From Auanema rhodensis (taxonomy: Eukaryota; Nematoda; Chromadorea; Rhabditida; Rhabditidae): a DNA stretch of 64,000 nucleotides. The notes under the pieces were generated by a model. The model was not told where the DNA came from. It worked only from the letters and a program-made list of their open reading frames with translations, and made no database searches. Of this stretch, positions 36,350 to 48,102 are shown piece after piece; position 1 is the first letter of the stretch, and every line of letters begins with the position of its first letter. The DNA lies in contig OZ059897.1 in NCBI GenBank assembly GCA_964057225.1, forward strand, positions 12,276,001-12,340,000, in the 5' to 3' direction. A program made the position numbers and the translations under genes.

Positions 36350-36910
36350 TGAACTCATTGAATACTTGTATATATCGAATACAACACGAAAATAAATGAC
36401 TTTTTTAATTTTCTGTTTCAATTTTATTAAAACTGATGTTATTACAATGGGATTTATTCAAAAGATCTTGATAATTTCACATTTATTCAAGATCTGAAAG
36501 TATTATATAAAATATATATATATATATATATATATAATATAACTTTCAGATTAAATATACGTATATATATATAGAAGAAAAAGAAAAAATACATATATTA
36601 AAACAAGTGAAAATAGAGAATAGACCAATTCTCTTTATACAATGTAATAACAAAATTAAATGAACTTTTGTGTTGTACATGTTTAGTCTTGAACAAAAGT
36701 CAAAAGTTTTACAAAAAACTATTTGTGATAAGAATTTATAAAATTTTAAACATAAACTATAACAACGTTATTAATCAAATATTTCTTCTGTTTTTTGTCG
36801 TTGATTAATTACAGATAATTATTACATTTGCAAAAATAAACTTTAATATTATATTTTCCCAACCTAATATTAATTAAGTTTAATAAAATTGTAGTTTTTG
36901 ATTTGAAAAA

Positions 36911-37817
36911 ATAAATTCTTATCACAAATAGTTTTTTGTAAAACTTTTGACTTTTGTTCAAGACTAAACATGTACAACACAAAAGTTCATTTAATTTTGT
37001 TATTACATTGTATAAAGAGAATTGGTCTATTCTCTATTTTCACTTGTTTTAATATATGTATTTTTTCTTTTTCTTCTATATATATATACGTATATTTAAT
37101 CTGAAAGTTATATTATATATATATATATATATATATATTTTATATAATACTTTCAGATCTTGAATAAATGTGAAATTATCAAGATATTTTGAATAAATCC
37201 CATTGTAATAACATCAGTTTTAATAAAATTGAAACAGAAAATTAAAAAAGTCATTTATTTTCGTGTTGTATTCGATATATACAAGTATTCAATGAGTTCA
37301 TTACTGATTGTTGGTAAGAGAAGCTCCCATGTTTGGCTTGGCGGAATCCTTGGCATCTCCGTTCTTGTTGCTTCCATATCCCCAGAAACTTGGGTAAGCA
37401 GCAGCATATCCGGTGTAAGCTCCATAGTAGTATGGTGAATAGGCAGCGGCATAAGCGGATGGATAGGCAGCAGCATAAGCTGGAGCAGCAGCATAAGCTG
37501 GAGCTGCTACGTAATAGGCTTCGGAGTTCATGACGAGGACAGCGGCGAAGGCAGTGAAGAGAGCACTAAAAATTATTTTTATTGAAAATTAACTGAAAAT
37601 ATGAAAATCTCACATCTTGGCGAACATGTTGAAATTGAGTGAAGCTTGGTTGGATGCTAATTCTGCCAAAAAGATCTCGTTTTATAGTACTTTCTGTTGT
37701 ACCAAACTATTTGCTCATATCCGGTACTTGCCTGAAATTTAGTTGGCTTTTTCCATTTCGTTTTTTGCATCTCAAACACTGCCCGTTTCGCACTCTTTGC
37801 CTTGCGGCAAAGATAAA
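36911..37817 (-). repeat. Inverted duplication, right arm (907 bp)
   Basis: The mirror image of 35833..36739, separated from it by a 171-nt unique AT-rich spacer (36740..36910). Outside the arms the flanks are unrelated. The two genes face each other (tail to tail). Confidence 0.95.
37301..37627 (-). CDS. Small secreted Ala/Tyr-rich protein, right copy
   Basis: The mirror copy of the left gene: exon 1 is 37627..37614, the intron is 37613..37566 and exon 2 is 37565..37301. The encoded 92-aa protein is the same, with the same signal peptide and AY-rich chain. The TATA box (37686..37680) and AATAAA (37259..37254) are also conserved, so both copies should be expressed alike. Convergent with the left copy. 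Confidence 0.75.
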
Positions 37818-38211
37818 TACAGAGATGGAAACTCGAAAGACATCCCAAATATTATAAAAAACTTTTGATAGTCTGAAGTAACGTGTCAAGTATGTTGTTT
37901 CTTAGTATATTTTATATGTTTTCTTATAGATTTCTTTAAGCTGTTATATCTCAAATATCTGTTTTCTTATATTAATACAAACATGCACATATATCGATAT
38001 TTTAAAAATTTCTTATTCAAATTATACTCACTTAAATGAAATACAAAATTTCAATGCGTCATACATACACGTAGAGATACAAAAGTTATTATTTTGACTT
38101 TCTGAAGAAAAAAAAAACTGCATCAAAGTGAGTTAGGGAAAGAACTAGATCACAGATGATGAAATCATTAATAGCTGAATTTGGAGAAGCATAAACCTTT
38201 ATGAGATATAT

Positions 38212-39979
38212 TTAGGCTGTTTGTGAGCTTCTAGGAACTAAATTCTGTTGAGATTGTTCTTTTGCAGCTTGAGAATGAATCTTTGTCATTCGACGACGAT
38301 GATGATAATAAATTGGCATAATCAAATATTTCAAGATGCTCCAGGGGAATAAATGCATCAGCAACATCTGAAAGTTATTTACTGATTTTTTTGATCTTGA
38401 ATTTGACCAATATATTTTTATATACAAGAAAGAAACGTGATCTATGTTTGAGCACAGCCGGTTATACAACTGTTGCAACATGAAATGTATTTCACATTTC
38501 AATAGCTCCTGACACATTTCAGAATTGTAAAATGTATATTGCAAACTAAAGTTAGCAATAATGATTCGTATTTATAACAACTTACTTGTATTTCATGGTT
38601 AAAGCACCCACTGGTTTTTTTGGTCAATCCAAGTGAGTTTACAGATTCCTTAGCAAAAGCTTCTGGGGTAACAACAAATAAAGATCCAGTCTTAAAGAAT
38701 TTTTGCTGTGTTTTTAGTTTTTTCTTCTTGCATGTTATACCTTGTAGTATACCATCTTTGTAGCTATCAATGCTGGAGTTAAACATTGTACGTTGATTGT
38801 TTTGTACTCACGATCAATCGCTTCACAAAGGAATGACATAACAGCCTACAAGTAGTGAAAGTCTATATTAATAACATTAGCTATCTTGAAACCTTAGAAG
38901 CGCAATAGGCTGCTAATAGTGGAATTGGACGATAACCTTGGGAAGATGAAAGTACAACGATCTGTCCACCTCCGTTACGTTCCATGGCAGGCAAAACAAG
39001 AGATAAAAACTGAAATCGTATACAGATTATGATAGAAATAATATTTATGAAAACCTCTGCTGAGCCTAAAGCATTAATTTGAAGAATTTGACGATCAGCT
39101 TGTGGGTTATCACCGTATCGTTCTAAGTTTTCCCGGCCAACTCCTACGCTGTTAACTGAAAATTTTCTTGTTATAATCAAAATTCTAAAAAAATTAATGA
39201 GGTGAAAATTTCAAAAATGAAAATTTTGAAGCTAATTTTTGTTTTCTTAATTGTTTTTTTTTTTAATTTACACACCTACAAATCCGACATCGATATCAGC
39301 AATATACGCTCTCAACTTCTCATAGTCATCAGAGCTGAAATCAAATAGGAATGTCTTCACACGGCATTGATAGGTTAATTCTGAAAAAAAATTATAATTG
39401 ACATAGCTTCATATAGTTACACACCCAGATATGCTTTAACATCAGCAAGTTTTGTTTGGCTGCGTCCAATCAGAACGAATTTTCTGAGACCTCGCTTAGC
39501 CAATTCATATGTATATGCTTTTCCAATTCCGTCAGTTCCTCCAGTAACAACTGAATTGATAGGTTTTTTTTTGTAAACAGACATTGAACTAACCTGTCCA
39601 TCTGTTTTCATACTTTGTTAAATCGGGTTCATAAAAGATTGGGGCAATGAGATATATTAAAACTGCCTTTATCAGTGCAAAGATGGTTCTAAAAATCAAA
39701 TTTATCTGTATTTTCCAAATTGATAGCTAAACTAAGTATTCATTTACATAACTATTTCTATGAGATCAAGAGAGTGATGTTCACTACTTTAAAAGAAAAT
39801 ATTGTAAATATCAATGCAATTTACCTAAAAACACGATATCCGATGTAGCAAAACGGAATAACAAGAAACATAGCTAGGTAACTAATCCAGTTAGGAGCTT
39901 GGAAATCGTTTGACACGTTCAGTCCCAACGACTGAATTAGAGTCGACGAAGGAGTAGAGGAGGAGATTATCGGTGACAT
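38212..39979 (-). CDS. HSD17B12/LET-767-like short-chain dehydrogenase
   Basis: An ER-membrane 3-ketoacyl-CoA/steroid reductase of the classic SDR family. The start is at 39979 ([20 protein letters not shown]). An N-terminal membrane helix ([20 protein letters not shown]) comes first. The cofactor site is '[20 protein letters not shown]' with '[11 protein letters not shown]'. '[18 protein letters not shown]' holds the NxGxG-type segment. The catalytic part is '[20 protein letters not shown]' followed by 'LAAYCASK' (Ser...Tyr-x-x-x-Lys). '[14 protein letters not shown]' and '[16 protein letters not shown]' follow the HSD17B12/LET-767 pattern. A second hydrophobic part '[20 protein letters not shown]' is near the C-terminus; stop 38212. 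It likely acts in long-chain fatty acid elongation or sterol metabolism. Several nematode paralogues exist (let-767, stdh), so no symbol is given. Confidence 0.88.
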
Positions 39980-42900
39980 CCACGAGATCTACAAGAAAGA
40001 TATTGTTTGATGACACCGTTACGGTCTACTACATGTTTTGTTGTTGCTTCTTTAGATCATAACTATTGAACAAGAAAGCAGAGGTAATACAAAATTTTCT
40101 ATATAGTCTTTTGCTATAGGATTTGAAAGTATTTAAACCTAGTTCAATACTTAAGTTTTGCTTGAACCAGCTTTAAATCTTATCCCATAAAATCAAAAGA
40201 AGGGAAACAATTTAAAATATTAACTGATAAATTTGAAAAAAATCGTTATCAATGTGGAACATGAGCTGTAGAGTTCAAGGGCCTTTATATGGGCATGAAA
40301 TGAACGACTCAAACAAGTTGGCTCCAGTCGACCCGAAATTAGATCACACCTAGTACAATACAACATGGCATGGAGAAGACGTTCGACGAAATTGTTAAAG
40401 TGCATATCTTGTGATTGTGAATTACAGTCGTCTTTTAAATGGATTGAATAATAAAAATGATAAATCAGGATCAGAATAAAGGAAATGAAATTTCGGAAAA
40501 TAATAAAGGAACAAAGACGGGAATTTTTCCAAACCAATACTTTGCCGAATTACACATACACATATAGTTAAAAGGTGTTTTTATATAGGCTACTTTGTAA
40601 AATGTTTTATCATCTTTGTGATCACACACCTGAAACATATAGATAATTCAACTAATTGGTATACGTTGTCTATATATAAAATGTTTATAATGCTGCAGGT
40701 CTATACATAAGATAAATATCAATCATGTTGTGATATTTTTATAATATGATATTCTCATGCAAGACAATAACTAAATGTCAAGTATTATGTCTAAATATAT
40801 GTAACTCTTCTCTTAATTGATTTCAATGACTTTTTCTATATAAGATTTGGTTTACATAACTTTCCGGTTTTACAGAATCGTACTCTCGTCTAACTTGATT
40901 TAATAGTACAGGACCAGCAACCCGGTTTGAGAATTATATTTCTAATGAGGACAGAGATTCCTAATCATTATCCAAACCAGAGTTCAATATGTACCTGTTC
41001 AATTCCATAAATACCGGTAGATGATAATAGATTTTATTCAGCATTCAAATTACAACAATATTAAATTTTAAAACTGAAAGTTGACAGATGAATGGGCTTT
41101 AATCGACTCATTTTTTTCAAATATGTACATAGATCGACCAACATGTATCTTGTTGGAAGTGCTTTTGAAAATGATTGATAGAAAAACCAAAGAGTATATT
41201 TATGTATTAATTATGTATTTAATCAACGTTGAAAATGATAACGAAATTACTAATAGTTCAATTTGGGATTTTTTGATTTTTTTAGCTGAAAAAGTAATTA
41301 GACGATAATTTTCACGAAAAATATGATTTTTGTAATCTGATTACTGCTTACAAAACAGTTCTCGGTTTGCATACTTCCGAGACACCTTTTTCATGAAAAA
41401 GAGATTAAACCCTTTTAGCCAACACATTAACTGAACTATGCATGCAAAAATATCGTTCGAGCAATCTCCGAAAAAAAGGTAGAATACACTTTTCAAGGTA
41501 ATGACCCATATATGACACATGAATATGAGGTAAAAGGGTTCATATTCAGACAAAGTGTCTGATATATGAAGAAAACCACGAATGGAGATGGAAAAATTTT
41601 TTTTTGTATTTTTGTAGGTAGCTAGCACACAGAACAAAACCAGATGAAGATGCAGAGGAGTAGTTAGTACCATGGACATAAATTGGTATAAACTATACAT
41701 GAAAAAGAGAGAAAAATTCTTCCAAAGCAACAAATAGATTAATAAAAATGTATTCTATTAGGAAATATGTAACGATTAATTTCCAAAAGTTCAAAATACT
41801 ATTGTGAAACAAAGATTTCAGGAAGTGCTCACCTTGTCTTCTAGAATCGATAGAATAGGAAAATACTTGAAAATTTGAACAATTTAAGAAGGGCAAGGGC
41901 TGGATTCCAGAGAATTGCATATAAACAAGGAACTAATTACATTTTTTTAAAGATTTTGAGTTTAAAGCCATAACCAGTTTTCGTATATAATTAAACATTT
42001 GATCACGAAAAAAAAAGAAAAAAGTGTTTTGTTTTCCCTTTGTATTATGATAAACGAATAAAAAAAACTACAAACCACAACATCCATCGCCAACGGTTTT
42101 GATTAGACTAAATGGTTTACTTTAAGCTTCATTGTTGGATATAAAACTAGTTTAAGTTAAATTAATCTACATCTACTTGACAATGAACCAAATTGCTTGT
42201 TTCCTTTCATATCGCTTTTTAGTATGATAATCACTAATCTTCCGGTAAACAGAAAAGGAGAAGTTCAAATAAGAACCTGGAACACCAGATATAACAAGAT
42301 TATACGAATAATGGTAGGAACTAGAACAGTCTGGAAATGTTTTCTTAATAATACAGACTTAGTAAAATCCTTTTTGTTGGAGGTCATTGAAAGTGAAATA
42401 GAAAGAGTAAAGTTTTTTTTTTGCAATACTTGCTGAATAAATGAGAAAATATATTAGATTAGGTTACTATATCCTGCTCCAATCTGGCTCAAAATTAGGG
42501 AACTTAAAATTAGCATATGCCGTACGTGTAAGTAGTAGCGTTATTATCTTGGGATTCAAATTGAAAAGTTAACGCATGATAATATATTGGCATTCTTTAT
42601 CATTATTTTTCTAATATTTTTATTCTTATAATAATTGCAGAAGTTCGAATCCGATTGAAATATGGATTGCACTGCTTCTCGAATTCTGCAATAATTTTAC
42701 GAGTTTTCTCGTGAAAAGTGTAAATTTTCTTTCATATTTTCTTAGTTACTCATGCATTTCAAGGATCATCCTTTCAATGTTTGAAATTATTGATCAATAA
42801 CGCTTCGCCGAATTAATATGAGGTCAGTGCAATTTTAAAAAAAAAGTATTTCATATCCGTTTAAAAAGCTATTGTTGCAATATGGCTCTGGCTTAATACA

Positions 42901-43681
42901 AAGTTCATGAGCTCAATTTCAAATATATTGTGCTTAAAACATTTTTGTTGATTAGTATATTCCTCAGATGAAATAATGCAACATGGACGGAAATGGGCAT
43001 AATTATAGAGTTCTAATTCATGCGATTCTCCTTGACTTTAAGAAAAGTAGCAAATTGTTAGAGACGCAGTGTTGCTTGATTATGTATCAAATGAAACAAA
43101 GCAAATTGAATTCTGTCACAGACAGGAAAACGAGTGAAAGAAAGCTTGATCTGCATTTTATACACTCACACAAGGTCGAACATGTTATAAAAAGTTATAC
43201 ATTTCATAATACTCTTATCGTTCAGATGATATGTATTATATATACAATTGTGCATCCGTGATAACGTGTATACCTTGAATACAAATAGTTTTTAAAATAA
43301 AACTTTCTATTTTTCATTACGTTGTTCTATTAATAAGACAACCAGCTATGCATTAGCGAAGAAATTCTTTGATCCTTTTTCTATCTGTCTACCCAATTTT
43401 GCTACGAAAGTTTAAACATTTCAGTGGAAAAGTTATTTATTCATGTGTATTTTCCCACTTTTCTTCATGCTCAACTCACTGTTTACACTGATTCATATTG
43501 ATTTTGTTTATTGAAGGTATCTATTTGTCACTGAATGCTTTTTAATATTAAGCTTTGTTCCCAATTTTCTAATGTAGAAAAAATGTTACATCAGAATTTT
43601 ATCGATTGCCTTGTCAATTTTATGCGGTTATACTCAGTACTAATATAATACGTTTAAATTTATTTTGGTTTCAGTATAGTA
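39980..43681. other. Intergenic stretch, no gene recognised
   Basis: About 3.7 kb of AT-rich DNA between the reductase (-) and anoctamin (+). Isolated open frames (40220-40537, 41341-41733, 42197-42436, 42983-43261) have no recognisable motif, no clear flanking splice partners and ordinary AT-driven composition. Likely promoter and enhancer space for the anoctamin gene. A B-box-like GTTCGAATCCG at about 42646 lacks an A box. Confidence 0.5.
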
Positions 43682-46600
43682 ATGGAAGTTGACGAATCTT
43701 CGAGGGAATGTTCTCCTTTTATAGATGGTAAGTAATTGTTTTCAAAAGTTTAGTGATGATATATACCTCAAATCTTCACTTTAAAAAACAAGTTTCAACA
43801 ATATGCGGGTTTGTTACATCAATGGATGTTCTTGAGACTACGTAGCGAATCGCCATATGATTTTAAAGTTTCCTTCATCAGCGATCACATCAAGAAGGTC
43901 GTCTAATACCATTGATACTAGAACTAATAGGACTATATGAATTATTTCCAAAACTCTTTATTTTTATACTTGTACAATGCTCAAGCCATTTTTTTAAAGG
44001 TTTATTTTTAGAAAATTCTGTTGACATGCGAGACTTGGATTTAACTGACATTGAAAGAAAATATAGTGTTAGTTTTACTTACGTACATTACAAAACTATA
44101 TATTGCATTTAGCAACAACCTCATGATAGTCACAAGTTTATGAATTTTGAATGGGATAGGTCCTGTTTTTTTTCTGACGGAAAACGACAAGTATCACTTC
44201 AGTTGCGCAAGAATTTAGAGTTTCTTGATGTTTTAAGATTGATTATGTCCTCGCATATGAAAATGAAGATGTTGAGTCTCCTTCTACAGAAAGAACAACA
44301 GTATTCAGTATGCATAATGAAGACAATTGTGAGGATGTTTCAGTAAGAGGTTCTGAGTAAACACTAAATATAAATGGTTTTTAAGGATCTGAACGATGAG
44401 CATGATGGAGTTCATAATATTAATTCTTCCTCAGAGTATTCGAAAAAGCAGAATAGAAGAAAATTTTTTGAAGAAAATTTGAGGCATATGGGTTTAGAAA
44501 CAGAATATGTTGATATAGCTCCAATGGTAATTTTAGTACAGCTGATATGATATTTTAGAAAATTATTTCAGTTAGGACGTACTAGCTTTGTTTTAATTCA
44601 TGCTCCATTTCATGTTCTTGAAAAACAATCAAAGGTGATGGGAGTTAGGCTACCAATTAGAGAAATTGATGTTCATTATGTAAGTCCTGTTTTCACCTAC
44701 ATTTTTTTGAAATGTTTTTAGGATGGTGGTCCTCTGGAGGGTATATTAGATCAAGCACTGGCTTCTCTCAAAATTTTTGATTTTGATGAATCTACTCAAA
44801 AATTACTTTCTGACAGAGATTATTATACTGCCCCATATTCGAGTGAAAGAAGAAAAGAGTTAAACACATCTTGTTATTATTTGTTTAAATAATATTATTT
44901 TAGTTTTTTGAACTGGGATAAAGAAGATATTTTATTCCCAAATTCTGAAAGGTCTCGAATGGTTTATGATTTACTGACTCGAGCTAATTACGATGGACCT
45001 CACGGAAAACCGTAAGAAGTATTTAAAAAAGTCACTCTTCTTTTAATTTTTTCAGAAATGTAAAACATTTTGGTATTGAGCGATTATTGGGAAACTATAC
45101 TTTTTCGGCAGCGTATCCTCTACATCAGGTTGAGTTTGGACTTTAAGTATTCTCAAATATATCAAACCTTTTAAGGAAATGCGGCCAATCCAGGATATTC
45201 CGGCTGGTGGGGAAAGAAGTCAACGAGAAATTTTATTGAAACATTGGGCATCTTGGAAAAATATCTTCAAATATCAGCCTTTGGATTGCATAAAGTGTCT
45301 TAGGAATATCATCCCTATTTTAAATTGGTTTTTTTTAGGAGATATTTTGGAACAAAAGTGGCATTTTACTTCACTTGGTTGGGATATTACACGAGATCTT
45401 TATATCTTGCTGCTCTTGCCGGTGTAGTATGTGTTGCATATGGACTTTTTAATATATCAGAAGATGTTGTTAGGTATTTTGCATATATTTACTTTTTTAA
45501 CAGTCTTTTGTAATTTAGTAATGATATATGTGGTAACGATGGTGTTGGAGCTAATGAAATCTTATGTCCACAATGTGATAGGTACTGCGATTTTCAACGT
45601 TTGAACAATTCTTGTGTATATGCAAAGGTTTCAGTATTTTTTTGCTTTGGAAAAATATTATTATTATTAGGTTTCGTATCTGTTTGATAACGGTGCAACT
45701 GTAATTTTTGCTGCCCTTATGAGTATTTGGGCAACACTTTTCTTAGAAGGATGGAAACGGTATCATGCCGAAGTTGCCTGGAAATGGGGTTTACTAGATG
45801 TTGTCGTAGAAGAAGTAAGCTTTGAAAACCTGTACGAATAAGATAGTTTATTTTTTTAGGATACTGTTCGTCCAGAATTTCAATTCAGAGTAAAGTCAAG
45901 GCGTTTAAATCCCGTAACTCAAGAACAAGAACCGTATTTATCTACCTCTAAAAAGATTGTCAATTTTTTTGGATCTGGTGCTACAGTAGCATTTTTCGTA
46001 TGAAATCTTTTGCACTTTCTTTATTTCAGCTAGTTATTTGTAGGTTGCTTTAGTTCTTGCCGTAGTATTTGGAATGGTGATATACCGAGTCATTTGTATG
46101 AGGCTTTTGGCTTTCGTATGTTGGAAGTGTTTATTTCTGAACTCTATCTGTTTATATTTCAGATGGATCATCCTACTGTAGATTCATACGCTTTTATCAT
46201 TGTATCAACAACTGCTGCGACAATTAATTTGTGTGTTATCATGGTGATGAATATGGTAAGTTCTTTTTAGAGTTTCTTTGTAACTTTAAAAAAAACTTTT
46301 TTTAAGATTTATAATTCGATTGCTCATAAATTAACAAGATGGGAATGCCCTCGAACGCAAACTGATTTCGATAATAGTTATACGTTCAAAGTTTTCTTAT
46401 TTCAATTTGTTAATTACTACTCCTCTCTGTTTTATATAGCATTCTTCAAAGGATTGTATGTTTAAGATATTCATATGTTTTTATTTTTCAAATTGTAGAT
46501 TATCCCAATTGCCTGGAACTCGAGATAATGATGGTAATGTAAAAATCGGCGGATTAAGATTGGAGGTAATAGAGTTTTTTCCTTGTTACGAAACTTGAGC

Positions 46601-48102
46601 TTTGTTAAGGGTTGTGATGCTGCAGGATGTTTCGCTGAATTGGTCATTCAACTTGCCATCATAATGTGCGGAAAGCAATTCTTTTCAGCCATTGTTGAAT
46701 CTGTGTATCCGTGAGTAGTACTTGCTAACTTTCATAATGAATCGGAATATTTTTCAGAAGTTTTATGGCTTTATTGAGAAAATGGAAATTACGCGTTCCC
46801 GTTGTAGTTGAAACCAAGGAACAGAGAAAACAACGAATAAGAGAGGAAAAAGCACAAAAAACCATGAATATGAAGCGGTGGGAGTCAGATTATTATCTCA
46901 ATCCAACTTATGATCAATTTCTGTTTGATGAATATTTGGAAATGGGTTAGTTCTACAGTAGATGGAATCGAGCATTTTTTTTTATTATAGTGATTCAATT
47001 TGGATTCGTAACTTTATTTGTTGCTGCATTCCCTCTAGCTCCGTTCTTTGCTGTGATAAACAACATCCTTGAAATCAGAGTAGACGCCAAGAAATTCCTT
47101 TGTGTAACTCAGAGACCAATGCCTGCACAGGTATGTTAATTTCGCTTGTTTATGCTTGAATACTCCTTTTTTAGGCAAAAAACATAGGGATATGGCTCAA
47201 TATTCTGGATGTTATCAGTAAGGCTAGTGTAACAATCAATGTCAGTTTTAGATCTTTATATGCATTTATAATATATATTTAGGCTTTGGTTATTTCATTT
47301 ACATCAGATTTTGTTCCTAAAACTATGTATTACATGATGCACGGTTCTATGATAGGATATGTTGATTATTCTCTTTCTTATTTTGATTCATCTGAATATG
47401 ATTTCTCTCATTCACAATTTGATGGAATAGGACACTGCAGGTTCTATCGTGCCGTTGACATTTTTCTTCAAAAAATTACTTAGATATCGTGGCTATCGAA
47501 GAACTCCTTGTTCAATCGTTAATGGAACTCTACATCAAGGTGAACCTTGCGACGATGGTTTAGGATTGTCCTACGAATGGTGGAAAGTATTTGCCGCCAG
47601 GTTGCTGTTTGTTGTAGTTTTTGAGGTTAGCTCGCCTTTTATTTGAAACCAACAGAAACAATTCTACAGCATGTGGTTCTTTTCATCAAATTAGTTGTTG
47701 AGTATCTAATTCCTGATGTTCCTACAAGAATTTTCATTCAACAACAACGTGAACGCTATCTCTTACGACAGGCAATTCTTGGCGATTTGTCGGGTTTAAA
47801 CTCCAAGAGAGTCCACACTCCAAAAAAATTGTGAGTTTTTAATTTATCATATGGCTTAACAATATTTACTAGAAATTCGTTTGTTGATACACCAAAGGTG
47901 GCATTTCAACCGGGGTCTTTTGATGACCATGAGGTTTATCTTTCTTAGTTCAACATCTAACACAAACTCTTAATTTCAGCACGGAAATGGTGAGGTTCTT
48001 CCAGAACGAGTATTATTCAGATCGAGAGAAAGCAATTCTGTTGAATCATTCACAACTGCTTTGCAACCTAATGGTAGCACATTAACTTTACATGATAGTT
48101 AA
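43682..48102 (+). CDS. Anoctamin (TMEM16) ion channel / lipid scramblase
   Basis: A Ca2+-linked channel or scramblase with ten membrane helices. The first exon ([15 protein letters not shown]) probably splices over about 280 nt to '[19 protein letters not shown]'. Next is the cytosolic anoctamin dimerisation domain: '[20 protein letters not shown]', '[16 protein letters not shown]', '[20 protein letters not shown]', '[20 protein letters not shown]'. The membrane part has '[20 protein letters not shown]', '[20 protein letters not shown]', '[20 protein letters not shown]', '[20 protein letters not shown]', '[20 protein letters not shown]', '[17 protein letters not shown]', '[20 protein letters not shown]' and '[20 protein letters not shown]'. 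The last two hold the region that in the family carries Ca2+-binding acids (E/D/N). The cytosolic tail ends 'STLTLHDS' (stop 48102). Full family length over about 20 exons. The closest nematode relatives are anoh-1/anoh-2; I cannot choose between them. Confidence 0.92.

Larger units (their letters stand above)
35833..36739 (+). repeat. Inverted duplication, left arm (907 bp)
   Basis: Base x here matches the complement of base 73650-x in 36911..37817. The match starts at TTTATCTTTGCC (35833) and ends at GATAAGAATTTAT (36739) with no gap, since the symmetry sum holds at both ends and in the TA-repeat. The only difference noticed is 36464 (G) against 37186 (A, read as T). The arm holds a complete gene with about 190 nt of upstream sequence and its poly(A) signal. 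Confidence 0.95.

Noticed and set aside
36212-36421. 69-codon frame antisense to the Ala/Tyr-rich gene (and its mirror at 37229-37438)
   Set aside because: It is the complement of a low-complexity coding exon and 3' end. No signal or motif, and the sense frame has promoter, intron and signal peptide.
40220-40537. 105-codon minus-strand frame
   Set aside because: No motif beyond hydrophobic runs, no nearby splice partners, AT-typical composition; treated as intergenic.
42640-42670. B-box-like GTTCGAATCCG, possible tRNA
   Set aside because: No A box at the right distance on that strand, no cloverleaf pairing and T-runs inside the would-be gene.
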